Assembly (NCBI RefSeq): GCF_005887115.1
Contig: NZ_PNCJ01000009.1
Span: 140,594-204,593, forward strand
Reading direction: 5' to 3'
From: Pseudoalteromonas rubra
Lineage (GTDB): Bacteria > Pseudomonadota > Gammaproteobacteria > Enterobacterales > Alteromonadaceae
Length of the DNA stretch: 64,000 nucleotides
Shown: one piece after another, positions 52,401-61,400 of the stretch
Position numbering within the stretch: position 1 is the first letter of the stretch
Layout of the letters: the number at the start of each line of letters is the position of its first letter
Translations under genes and position numbers: made by a program
The notes under the pieces: model-generated
The model's database searches: none
Told to the model about the DNA's origin: nothing
Seen by the model: the letters and a program-made list of their open reading frames with translations, nothing else

Positions 52401-53382
52401 CTTGCTGGCCGGGGTGACTAGGGTCATCGGTGCGCAGCACCACAGTGGCATCGTCGTAACCATGTTGCGCCTGTACATCTGCCAGCACGCCCACCAGGTT
52501 AGACACATTCATAGAATTCAGTTCGGTGAAGGCTTCTTCCCCTGAGATAACCCGCTCTGTGGCATTCTTTTGTAGCACACGACGCAACAATCCCGATAGC
52601 GGGTGGCCAAGCAAGGCACTGGGCAGCGGAATATGCACATCGCTCAATTGCTTGTGGTAAATCGAGGCAATGCTGGAGCCGGTAACGGCTGGTAACCCGG
52701 TCAGACACTCCAAAAATACCAGACCCCAAACATAGATATCCGTTTTGGCAGAAGCTGGTTCACCACGCAATTGCTCGGGGGCACTGTACGAAGGTGTACC
52801 CAGAGTTTCCTGGGTGAGTGTCAGTGTGGCAAAGTCCTGATGGCGGCTTTCCTGACTGAGCGTGCCGATACCAAAGTCGAGAATTTTGGCGTAGGTTTTT
52901 GCGCCTGCCTGGGTCAGCATGATATTAGCGGGTTTAATGTCCCGGTGGACTATGCCTTTTTGGTGTGCATGGATCAGGGCATCCAGTACCTGCAACATTA
53001 TGTCGGTGGCGTCTACGGCGTCTAACGCGCCTTCCTGAATAAGGTGTTCGCGCAGTGACTGACCTTCCACATATTCAAATACGCCGTACAGCAGGTTTTC
53101 GTCTACCTGGCCTTTATCCAGCAGCCGCACAATATGTGGGTGCTGCAGCTGGCTGCTGAGAGAGGTTTCGCGTTTGAATCGCTCAACATAGCGATGCTTT
53201 TTAGCTTCGTCCAGGTGAGGCTCAAGTGCCAGAAACTTGATTGCCACGACCTGATCCGTGTTTTTATTCTTCGCTTTGTAAACCTTACCAAAGCCGCCTT
53301 CGCCTATCTTGTGGATGAGCTCATATTGCGTCGACTGAAAGCGATCCTGAATGTAAGGATCAGAAAATTGAGTTAGTGGCAT
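49447..53382 (-). CDS. TOMM-associated Ser/Thr kinase/cyclase-like/ATPase fusion protein
   Basis: A 1311-residue protein with the architecture of TOMM system kinase/cyclase fusions. Kinase about 18-290: GEGGFG loop 27-32, Lys49, catalytic HRDIKPAN (Asp148), DFG 169-171, APEQ. A class III cyclase-like domain follows (about 335-510), where the first metal-binding Asp is not evident (MALRLSAKI instead of an F-x-D-I motif), so it may be inactive. STAND-type ATPase about 555-900: Walker A GEAGIGKS (557-564), Walker B YIIEDIHWAD. Helical TPR-like repeats run to the end. First gene of the cluster; probable regulator or sensor. Confidence 0.9.
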   Translation of the reverse strand: MPLTQFSDPYIQDRFQSTQYELIHKIGEGGFGKVYKAKNKNTDQVVAIKFLALEPHLDEAKKHRYVERFKRETSLSSQLQHPHIVRLLDKGQVDENLLYGVFEYVEGQSLREHLIQEGALDAVDATDIMLQVLDALIHAHQKGIVHRDIKPANIMLTQAGAKTYAKILDFGIGTLSQESRHQDFATLTLTQETLGTPSYSAPEQLRGEPASAKTDIYVWGLVFLECLTGLPAVTGSSIASIYHKQLSDVHIPLPSALLGHPLSGLLRRVLQKNATERVISGEEAFTELNSMNVSNLVGVLADVQAQHGYDDATVVLRTDDPSHPGQQDYTTLTERKQITVMALRLSAKILDENAKDLDVIDTLFKSQRNTCIDIATRFGAYHVGNLADTALFYFGYPIASDNDTRLSARTALDVISELGKRNALMQEAHGVQLNAHIGLHSGIFVTYANAVPEGHIANTAMQLARHAGERQILCTAESRAILEPYSEFDYFDNMQLGMAFEQQAIYNLKGEKRVEAFGFMRGTRHHHKLIGRQSELDKTLSIINNEQQTTRVAHIYGEAGIGKSRLLQEIRANAGKYQHLVAQCLPEHQNNALYPILTLVRYLFNTSNLSNTEVIDLFVSLLNEQDSTLNTETILPILLVWLNIELPEDMQPSSLAPDAQKELLFKGLSALLLSHKFSLSNHKLYIIEDIHWADSTTLEFIHHFAANLSDGSVLISTSRQPKPDSLHDLTLLELELHKLTAKATEDFIEQLFEGKAVSKNVRDILVSRTDGIPLFIEELVDMLKQKALVSEQSGEINFVSPDKLDQVPSSLRESLQQKLDSLVHAKETAQLAATIGREFEYDLLVAASSLSEDQIQNDLNELIEKDLIIQQRRVENDSYIFKHALVRDAAYGSMSTQVSKENHTKLAATIERLRDVSNSSVISILVIHFSAAEDFLNASKYARQAANILMNRSAYVNALHFAETAYELMEKANCPISEKLELNNLITTASMTVHGWASEKVESLMARAQQLLSAMPEKTVAQSFPIYWASATYHNVRGNHQKVAELVDAAFKLENIGDSEESALFALQGHTNWMQGNLDLSYECCSKAIELYCEERDRDHASIFGHDTKVFALSVQSLIQACWNNTEQVTALYIEANQYAEDIGSYHSQCMAKVYQCCCQYQLRNPENILKLSREITELCNREKLMNWTGLISLLESWANKDSKTADTAYQGILSIGMTQMQGYWSALIADIEISEQKHAEASQRLEKVIAHSLNVNDNLFVPELYRLQSIALAHLGETEKSTHYLELAREAAASIGIKTHQFLDNSENRT

Positions 53383-53444
53383 AGTCTTTTATTTTTATCT
53401 AATTTGTTAACAGGGTTCGAACCTAAGCTCTAAATTATTGTTAA

Positions 53445-53473
53445 GAATTACGATTATTACAATGTTTTTTCAA
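53445..53473 (-). promoter_or_regulatory. Candidate sigma-70 promoter of the TOMM operon
   Basis: TTGAAA and TAATTC (minus strand) are separated by 17 bp, 63 bases before the kinase ATG. The AT-rich 455-base divergent gap (53383-53837) otherwise shows no ribosome-bound small gene. It holds a direct repeat GTGTAATAT (near 53760-53780) before the rightward gene. Confidence 0.35.
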
Positions 53474-53837
53474 CATCCTTGCCATTACTATCTTTTTATT
53501 TGACATCAGACAGATTTCACTAAGATGAAGGTCGTATCGATTATCGGCAACTTATCTCGTTACTTGAGTAAATTTCAACAATTTCAATAGTTACTGATTG
53601 GTCTGAAACATGCTGTTGTTCTTGCCGGTAATCTTCACCGATTATCAATAGAGGGTCAAATGCTTCTGGCTTAGTATTGGGATAAATTACCAAGGAAAAG
53701 TGCTAAATTACTACGTTTATGGCTGGTTCCAGTACTTAATTGGTATATGTTGTTTGAAGTGTAATATAGTGTAATATCTAATTATTCAGTAGTTTGTAAT
53801 AATAAACCAGTTTTTCGGTCGCTAATGGTGTATAAAG

Positions 53838-54566
53838 ATGGAACGTCGTACTTTTCTTAAAACAAGCTCATACTTATGTGCGAGTGGTGTATTGCCTGTC
53901 ACTGCACTTGCCGCAAATAGCACTTCATTTACATTTTCAGAGCAGGACACGCAACGTGTGAGTCGCGAGCTGCTAGACACACTGGCAATTGAAGCGCCGA
54001 AAGTCTCAATAGAATCTCCCAATGGAGATGCTGTGCAACTCACCTTAAAACCCGCTGTGGCAAGACGCTATAACTCACAAATATTTATTTACTTTGAGAC
54101 GAGCAGCGAGATACACGTATTCGACTTGTCTGGTAACCCTAGCGGAACGATTAAATTGCCGCAAGGATTTAGCAGCCTTAACGATTTTGCCATAGAGCCA
54201 AATCAGCAATTGCTTTATCTCATTGAAAGAGGCCAGCATTCTGTCACCGTAGCAAATTTTTATGGTGAAAAACTCACAGAGATCAGCGAGTTTGGTACTG
54301 AACTTGATGGCCAATTAAACGGACCTAAGAAAATTACATTAGATACCCATGGCCACATTCATATTCTTGAAATGGGCACTGCCAGCATCAAAGTATTCAG
54401 TAATAATGGCGTATTTTTATACTCGTACGGCCGTTCACGGTTAGGTAAAAAGCCGCTGTACAGATCACTGGATGGGACTCAGCATATCCTGGTTTCAGGA
54501 GGCAAACTGAACGACCGAAAATGGGTCTTTAATATCGACACTCGCAAATTGTCGGCACTCAACTAG
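53838..54566 (+). CDS. Tat-exported beta-propeller (NHL-like) protein
   Basis: A 242-residue protein with a twin-arginine signal (RRTFLKTSSYLCASG, cleavage near ALAANS), so it is exported folded. The mature part has at least four NHL/six-blade-propeller-like motifs, e.g. IHVFDLSGNPSGTIKLPQG, LNDFAIEPNQQLLYLIERG and KKITLDTHGHIHILEMGTAS. It is short for a full propeller. It is the divergent neighbour of the TOMM kinase gene. No enzymatic motif seen. Confidence 0.72.
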   Translation: MERRTFLKTSSYLCASGVLPVTALAANSTSFTFSEQDTQRVSRELLDTLAIEAPKVSIESPNGDAVQLTLKPAVARRYNSQIFIYFETSSEIHVFDLSGNPSGTIKLPQGFSSLNDFAIEPNQQLLYLIERGQHSVTVANFYGEKLTEISEFGTELDGQLNGPKKITLDTHGHIHILEMGTASIKVFSNNGVFLYSYGRSRLGKKPLYRSLDGTQHILVSGGKLNDRKWVFNIDTRKLSALN

Positions 54567-54587
54567 ACTAAACAGTGAACGCTGACA

Positions 54588-54625
54588 GGCGTTACTTATG
54601 ACACTAAAGTATGTCGGGTAACGCC
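54588..54625. repeat. Inverted repeat between propeller and methyltransferase genes
   Basis: GGCGTTAC / GTAACGCC, an 8-bp perfect stem with a 22-nt loop, lies 21 bases after the propeller gene stop and 37 before the methyltransferase start. It could be a processing or operator site. Confidence 0.4.
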
Positions 54626-54662
54626 ATGTAATCACGGAAATATTATACTTAGGTAGCGCCCT

Positions 54663-55901
54663 ATGGAAAAACATCAGATGCGTAATATGTCAGTAACAGA
54701 TTATGCTGACCCAAAAATTGATCAACTCTTAAAACACACCGTCCGAAATCAACTTGAATCTTTACTCAAGGCCAAACTCACCACCGCACAAAGACAACAG
54801 GCGCTTACTCAGAGCTTTGTGGATGCGATGGCACTCATATTTAGCACCACGCAAGCAACTCACGCGCAGCTTACAGCTGCTTTCGAAGCCATGTACGAAC
54901 ATGCTTTGCAGTCAATGTCGATGGCTGAACTCAGTGAAGAACTATTGACTCGTCAATATATTGCACCGACGGGTTTGATCATGTCTCCTTATAATAGTCG
55001 CCATACTATTAAAGACATATACCGTATTCAGGGCTACGCAAAAGGCATTGATAAAGCAATACGTGGCATGCTGTCTCATAAGGACTCTATCACTATTCTG
55101 TATCCTGCCTGTGGCCCATTCGCACCTTTGATACTGCCTTTACTCAGTTACTATAAAAATCACAACGAGTTTAACCATGAGCAAATAAAGGTGCTATTTG
55201 TAGATACACACCCAGGTGCCATCGTAACGCTAAAACAGCTGCTTGATGATTTGCAACTCGGTGAGTTTGTCGCAGACATCATCGAAGAAGATGCCACGGT
55301 ATATGAGCCAGAGCAGGCTGTTGACTTGCTGGTGCTTGAAGCCATGCAACACGGTTTTACCCGCGAAGGGCAGCTGGCTATTGCAAAACACCTAGTTAAA
55401 TTCCTGACACTCGATGGCTGGATGATCCCGCGCTCTGTATCGATTAAAGGCATGATGATCCACGGCGAAACGGAATATAATCAGCAGTGGAAAGACGCCG
55501 AGTATTGTCACTCAGACCATTTGCGTGACAGCGCCATAAATGAGCGTGTTGAACTGGGCGAGCTGATGCGTATTGATAAGTCTGCGTTGTTAGAGATGAC
55601 AGAGATAGAGCTTGAAGATGACATTCGGGTTGTTGCGGCGAATACAATCACAATACCAACTGGCGTTGAGGACATGTCGACACGTATTTTGGCGATTTAT
55701 GCCCAAATCAACACGTTTGGTGAAGAAGGACTGGATCAATACGACTCAGGCATTACACACCCTAAACCTGATATGAACTTCTATGTTGATGCCCGGCCCC
55801 GTGAACTTGAGCACACGCACTTTGTCGCCAATAGCGGCGATACGGTGCAATTTTACTACCAACTGAGCGGCATGCCCGGGTTTGTTCCGGTAAAAGCATA
55901 G
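54663..55901 (+). CDS. Class I SAM-dependent methyltransferase (PRMT-like fold)
   Basis: A 412-residue protein. Motif I is ITILYPACGPFAPLILPLL (about 137-155), then VLFVDTHPGA for the ribose-binding acidic residue. 'LLVLEAMQHGFTREGQ' sits where arginine methyltransferases carry their double-E loop. A long helical N-terminus precedes it, and a beta-rich C-terminal domain (about 310-412) recalls the PRMT barrel. Ten bases separate it from the formyltransferase-like gene, so the two are an operon. Substrate unknown; peptide tailoring for the nearby RiPP is possible but unproven. Confidence 0.8.
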   Translation: MEKHQMRNMSVTDYADPKIDQLLKHTVRNQLESLLKAKLTTAQRQQALTQSFVDAMALIFSTTQATHAQLTAAFEAMYEHALQSMSMAELSEELLTRQYIAPTGLIMSPYNSRHTIKDIYRIQGYAKGIDKAIRGMLSHKDSITILYPACGPFAPLILPLLSYYKNHNEFNHEQIKVLFVDTHPGAIVTLKQLLDDLQLGEFVADIIEEDATVYEPEQAVDLLVLEAMQHGFTREGQLAIAKHLVKFLTLDGWMIPRSVSIKGMMIHGETEYNQQWKDAEYCHSDHLRDSAINERVELGELMRIDKSALLEMTEIELEDDIRVVAANTITIPTGVEDMSTRILAIYAQINTFGEEGLDQYDSGITHPKPDMNFYVDARPRELEHTHFVANSGDTVQFYYQLSGMPGFVPVKA

Positions 55902-55910
55902 GAGATTGTC

Positions 55911-56882
55911 ATGGAAGTTAAATACGCTTTATTCAGCGGTAGCTGCTTATGCCTGACTGCCGTACAGTACCTATTACAAAGGGGCCAGCTTAGTTGTGTT
56001 GTATTGATAGAAGCTGAACCCAATCCGGATCTTGTTCAGTTGCAGCGCTTTTTGCACCACCATCAAATTCCCATGCTGCAATATAAAACAGAGTCGGACG
56101 ACGCCTTGATTGCCGATCTCGACAGGCTGGGTGCAAACAGTGGCATAGCCTATTTGTTCAAGCATAAGCTGCGCGCCAAGCTGATAGACTTTTTTGCCGG
56201 TGATGTACTTAACATTCACCCCAGTGCATTGCCTGATTATCGTGGCCCAATGCCTGTGTTCTGGCAGCTTAAGAGGGGCGCAGACACAGTGAGACTGACT
56301 TTACACAAAGTCGCTGAGCAGCTTGATACTGGCGATATTGCTACGCATATTGATTTACCCGTGCACCCTTTTGATACTTCACAATGTTTTCATCAGAAGA
56401 TAGCCCAGGCAGTACCCGCCTTGCTTGAGCAGTTTGCTCAGCAGCAGGCCGCTGGAACTTTGAACTGGCAAGCGCAAAACGAGCATATCGACATTGATGG
56501 CGAGCAGTGTGAACCTCGCTACGCTGCCCATGTTCAGGTGGAAGATTTATTGATTGACTGGCGACATCATACTAGCACCGAGATTGTGAATCTGGCGCGC
56601 GCAGCAAATGCCGAATTAGGTGGTGCCCGGTTTAAATTTCGTGAGGGTATGCTGCAGCTTATGCAAGCCAGCAGTATGGAGTGTAAGCTCGCAGGCATTA
56701 AGCCTGGCACAATTTTAGAGCTCGACAGGATCAAAGGGCTATTAATTAAAACGGTTGATGGTGCGATTCGCCTGGATACGATTTTAACTGAGCAGGGTAT
56801 TTTTGATGGTTATCGGTTTGCCGTGCTGTTTGGTCTTGAACCAGGTTTAGAAGTGGCAGCCTCATCTGAGGGCAGAATGTAG
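55911..56882 (+). CDS. Formyltransferase-family protein (methionyl-tRNA formyltransferase-like)
   Basis: A 323-residue protein with the formyl-THF hydrolase-fold catalytic block NIHPSALPDYRGPMPVFWQL (Asn101, His103) and Asp139 in LDTGDI, the spacing of E. coli Fmt (106/108/144). A C-terminal OB-fold-like domain (about 205-310) is present. The N-terminus (MEVKYALFSGSCLCLTAVQY) lacks the usual Fmt FAGTP start, so this is likely a paralogue formylating another amine rather than the housekeeping enzyme. Coupled to the methyltransferase gene. Confidence 0.83.
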   Translation: MEVKYALFSGSCLCLTAVQYLLQRGQLSCVVLIEAEPNPDLVQLQRFLHHHQIPMLQYKTESDDALIADLDRLGANSGIAYLFKHKLRAKLIDFFAGDVLNIHPSALPDYRGPMPVFWQLKRGADTVRLTLHKVAEQLDTGDIATHIDLPVHPFDTSQCFHQKIAQAVPALLEQFAQQQAAGTLNWQAQNEHIDIDGEQCEPRYAAHVQVEDLLIDWRHHTSTEIVNLARAANAELGGARFKFREGMLQLMQASSMECKLAGIKPGTILELDRIKGLLIKTVDGAIRLDTILTEQGIFDGYRFAVLFGLEPGLEVAASSEGRM

Positions 56883-57055
56883 GGTTCTAAAATTAGTTGT
56901 TTTGATTGAGGTATATCAATTGCAAACCTATACCTTTGTACTAACTTTTACAATGGTAGCTTAGTTGAGAAGGACTTGTGAGTGGCCTGGCCGATGTACT
57001 TATTATCCTGCATTTCTAACTATGCTCTGAACGTTAACTCAGAAGCGAGATAGAT

Positions 57056-57529
57056 ATGAATATAAAGATCAATCTGACCAACCGATATGGTTATGATCTT
57101 ACGTTGTTTCCATATAACGGAGGTGCTTTACCAAGCGGTGAAGGGCAGCGTATTGCGAAAGTTGAAGGCACTGGCGAGATAGTTGTCGCACAGGGCGAGT
57201 GCAGTATTTTAGAAGTCCCCGGAATGGGCAGCTTGCTAGTCCAGTTTTTGGGAGAGCAGAAGCTCGTTGACTGTCACGAAAGGTTCTGCGATAGCCCCAG
57301 CGAGTTTGACGGTTACCCGTTAATGGCACTCTTACGTTATAAGACCACAGAATTATACTGGCGTTTTTCAGACAGCGATGATCCGGCTGAGCTCAATGTC
57401 AGCATTAATGATATCGGGACAATCTGCCTTGATAAGGTCCTGAGTGGAGAAGCGCGCAGGGTGCAATTGCCTGAGTTTTTCATTCCACCTGTTTTTACAC
57501 CACATTTACCAGAAGGAAACCCTGATTGA
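57056..57529 (+). CDS. Hypothetical protein of unknown function
   Basis: A 157-residue, beta-rich acidic protein with no signal peptide or membrane segment. Notable segments are LTNRYGYDLTLFPYNGGALP and 'PLMALLRYKTTELYWRFSDS'. It has four Cys residues. I recognise no family. It lies between the formyltransferase-like and tail-collar-like genes, 173 and 169 bases away; these spacings suggest its own promoter. Confidence 0.6.
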   Translation: MNIKINLTNRYGYDLTLFPYNGGALPSGEGQRIAKVEGTGEIVVAQGECSILEVPGMGSLLVQFLGEQKLVDCHERFCDSPSEFDGYPLMALLRYKTTELYWRFSDSDDPAELNVSINDIGTICLDKVLSGEARRVQLPEFFIPPVFTPHLPEGNPD

Positions 57530-57698
57530 TAGCTGAGCAGTGATAGCTCTACAACACATATATGCCTTTCAGGCAAAGCAGTAAATAAAGTAGTAGGTGC
57601 GAACTCGTCGCAACAAGTCGATAAATTACTGAGTGAATTTTAGTGGTACTGAGCGTTTATCGTTAAAGGGTATGTTTACGAATTAGAGAGGAATTCAT

Positions 57699-58313
57699 AT
57701 GTCTACTGACCCGTATATTGGCTCAATGGGTACCTTCGGCGGTGCTTTTACAATCAGAAATTTTGCAATGTGTTTAGGCCAGACTATGGCTATTTCACAA
57801 AATCAGGCGTTATTTGCGTTAATCGGGACCATTTATGGCGGTGATGCGCGTACTACATACGCGTTGCCAGATCTGCGCGGTCGCAGCCCTGTGGGTGCTG
57901 GTGTGCGCCCAGGTGGTATGGACTATCGTCAAGGTGAAAGACAAGGTACTGAACTGGTAGGTATTGAGATTATTCATATGCCTGCGCACTCTCACACCGC
58001 GATTTTTACGCCGCTTGGTGGCACAAACCCAGTCAGTGGTACGCTACAGGTCGCTACTAATGGAGCAAATACCAAAACCCCGGATACTAGCTCTTATATA
58101 GCAGCAAACAATAGTGACGGCTTCTTCAAACCAGGTTTTGAGTCAGCAAATCTGACGACTATTGAGGGGCTCACTGTATCTGGTGGTGGCTCAGCGGGCG
58201 GCACTGTCACTGTTACTAACACAGGTGGCTCTGCACCTTTGAATATATTAAACCCGGTGTTACCGGTTAACTGGCTGATTGCAACGGACGGGGTGTTCCC
58301 TCCTCGTAACTAA
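57699..58313 (+). CDS. Phage tail collar domain protein (MdpB-like)
   Basis: A 204-residue protein with an N-terminal tail collar domain: 'YIGSMGTFGGAFTIRNFAMC', QALFALIGTIYGGD, and YALPDLRGRSPVGAG, then HMPAHSHTA. The C-terminal part is Thr/Gly-rich beta sequence. Such genes occur outside phages in many marine bacteria (microcystin-dependent-protein-like). No other phage genes are here. Ribosome site GAGAGGAA. It precedes the giant adhesin gene. Confidence 0.87.
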   Translation: MSTDPYIGSMGTFGGAFTIRNFAMCLGQTMAISQNQALFALIGTIYGGDARTTYALPDLRGRSPVGAGVRPGGMDYRQGERQGTELVGIEIIHMPAHSHTAIFTPLGGTNPVSGTLQVATNGANTKTPDTSSYIAANNSDGFFKPGFESANLTTIEGLTVSGGGSAGGTVTVTNTGGSAPLNILNPVLPVNWLIATDGVFPPRN

Positions 58314-58450
58314 TCAGTACTGGATATGGGCTGACCATGCACTGGGTTGGCCCGCTTTAGCAATGGAATGTCATTAAATTGCGATGAAACTAAAGTAAAT
58401 ATTAAAACAAAAAAATGTCACTGGGCCAGGTAAATTAACGGAGTAGTTAA

Positions 58451-61400
58451 ATGAGATTAAGTAAAGTTGCCACCGCCGTCACGTCGGCTGGTATATCAGC
58501 AGCGTTGTTTTCCGGCAATATCTGGGCAGGCCAAAAGATATTGGATTATTCCTCCGGCACAGGTACACCAACGGATGTGAGAGATGGCGCAAGTGGCGTA
58601 CCGGATATTTCTCTCGATTCGGCCGGCGATGTTACTTTTATTCTGGATGGTGGCGAAAGCGGAGACAGTTATACAGCAGAGAGCTTTGCTGTTGCTTTTA
58701 GCTCGTTTTATGCAGCAAATTTTATTGGTAACTCTGGAGCAAGCGCGACTGATAAGGCCTATAAACTCCTGGAGAATGCAGGCACACATTTTAGTTTTGA
58801 TGGCATTACCTTTGTCCGCGCAACTGCCACTGATGCAGAACACCGGGTTCGATTTACCGGCTTTAAAGACGGTGGGCAAACGGTCACGGTTGACTTAACG
58901 CCACCGGTAGGGCCCGGAGTGGGCACGACTTTTAGCTTCACGCGTAGTAGTGATTTTAATAACGCGCTTTGGCAAGACATTGATACCTTGATCATTTCAT
59001 TTCCGGATACAGATCCCGCCAGTGCTTACGACTCACGCTTTGCAATCCGCAACATCACAGTGGATGATGCACCAGCGTCTGATTCAACGGCGCCTCAGTT
59101 TGAAGGAGGTACTTCAACCCCCAATGATAACGCCACCAATGTTTCTGTAAGTAATAACATCATCATAGACTTTGATGAAGATATTGCGCTGAGCAGTGGT
59201 AATATCACCATACGTAATGTCACCGATAGCAGTGACTTTGAAGTATTTGATGTTGCAAGCGAAAGCGATGGTACAACGACTTCACCAGGGGCTGGCCGGG
59301 TAAGTATTACCAGCGACAAAGTCTACCTCAACCCAACCAGTGATTTAACCGGTAACCGGACATACGCTATTCGCATTGATTCAGGCGCGGTAACAGATAC
59401 ATCCAGCAACGCCTTCACGGGGATCAGTGACGACACCACCTTTAATTTTACTACCGCCAATACCACGCCAGTTGTTGACCTGGATACGGGGAGTGGCAGT
59501 AGTGACAGTAGCGCCAGTTTTTCTGAGGGCAGCGGTGCGGTTAACATTGCCAGCAGCGCCTCTGCAACGGATGCAGACAGTGACACCATAAAAACCATAA
59601 CAATAACACTGACCAATGATCAGGATGGTGCATCTGAAGGTCTGAATGTAACGGCCGCCGCGCAAAATGCCCTGACTGGTGTATCGGGTGCCTCTGATAT
59701 CACTTTGCAGGATACCATTTCAATCACGGGCGCAACGGCAACGCCTGCTGAAGTCACAACTTTCCTTCAGGCTATTACTTATAATAATACTTCGAGTACG
59801 CCAAACGAGACGGCACGTACCGTGACTGTGGTGATTAACGATGGTTCTGCGAGCAGTACAACGCGCACGGCAACCGTGAGTGTCACGGATGTCACTGCTG
59901 CCAGCTCGACAGCTGCGGGCTTTAATACCAGCAATGGCACAAATCTGAGCCCGGCTATTACGTTTGCGGGAGGGGACGAAACCCTAACAATCGCCAATGC
60001 CAGCCATACTTCTGGCTCTACCGCAAGTGGCGGAACAGGTACCGATATTCTCTCTGTTCCAACCAGTACGAACCTGGCAAATTTAACCTCCCTGAGTGGC
60101 TTTGAGACGCTGACGCCGGATAGTGGTGCGTCCATTACGTTGACCGAATCTCAGCACGAGTCCTTTACCACCATAAATGGTGCAGGAACTAACCAATTTA
60201 CACTGAGCAGTGCTGATGGAGATGGAACTATTTCTGGTGATGCCGACATTGAAACTTACGTTTTGGGTGCTGGTTTTACCTTTACATTGGGCGGTGCGGC
60301 GCAAAATGTGACGGGCAGTAGCTCAGCTGACACAGTTGTAACAGGCTCTGTAACAGCAACAGGCACATTGTCTGGCAGCGGCGGTACCGACGTATTGCAA
60401 CTGGGTAATGGTGCCAGTATTGCCGGTGCGACAGTGAGCGGTTTTGAAACTCTAACTGTCGATGCGAATGCCTCTGTGACAATGACGGAGGCACAACATG
60501 ATGCCTTTAGCACGGTTAACGGCAGTGCGACGGAAAGTATAACTATTTCTGCAGCAACCGACGGTTTCACCGCTGCAAGCGCCATCGAAACCTATGTTTT
60601 AGGCGCGGCAAACAGCATTACGCTTAGCTCAGCAGGTCAAAATGTCACGGGAAGCAGCGGCAACGACACCATAAACATTGCCGCTTTGACAGCAACCGGC
60701 ACTCTCAACGGCGCCGGAGGTACAGACACGCTTTCTATGAGTTCGGGCGCCAGTATTGCTGGTGCAACCGTGTCTAATTTTGAAAACCTGACGCTGGCCA
60801 GTGGGGCAAGTGTGTCCATGACAGCCTCTCAGCCAGCCTTGTTTGGAGGCACAATCACAGCGGCTGGCAGCGAAACCATTAATATTTCGGGTGATGGTAA
60901 CTTTACCACACTTGCAAATGTGGAAAGTTTCTCGGTTGGCGATTCATCGACTAACAGCAGAACGGTCACTGTTGCGGCTGCTGGTACATCAGTAACGGCC
61001 TCGTCATCTACAGACGCCGTTACTTTTGATATCGGCACTTTGAGTTACACCGGTACACTCACGGGCGACGGCACGACAGCTGATACTATATCTATGTCTT
61101 CAGGGGCGAATATTTCAGGCGGTACGCTTGCGAATATCGTTAACCTGACATTGGCCAGTGGCGCATCTGTGACTATGACCCCAGCGCAAAATGCTTCGTT
61201 TACGGGCACAGTGACAGCTGCAGGCTCTGAGACCATTACAATTAGTGGCGATGGCGATTTTACAACGCTGACAGGTATAGAGACCTATTCAGTAAACGAC
61301 GACAGCACCAACACCCGGACCATCACAGTCACCAATGCATCTGCCACAATAGATGCAACCGTGTCTAACGATGCTATTACATTCGATATTGCTGGTAGTG

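Noticed and set aside
57699..58313. Prophage remnant
   Set aside because: A single tail-collar-type gene without any other phage gene, integrase or attachment site does not support a prophage.
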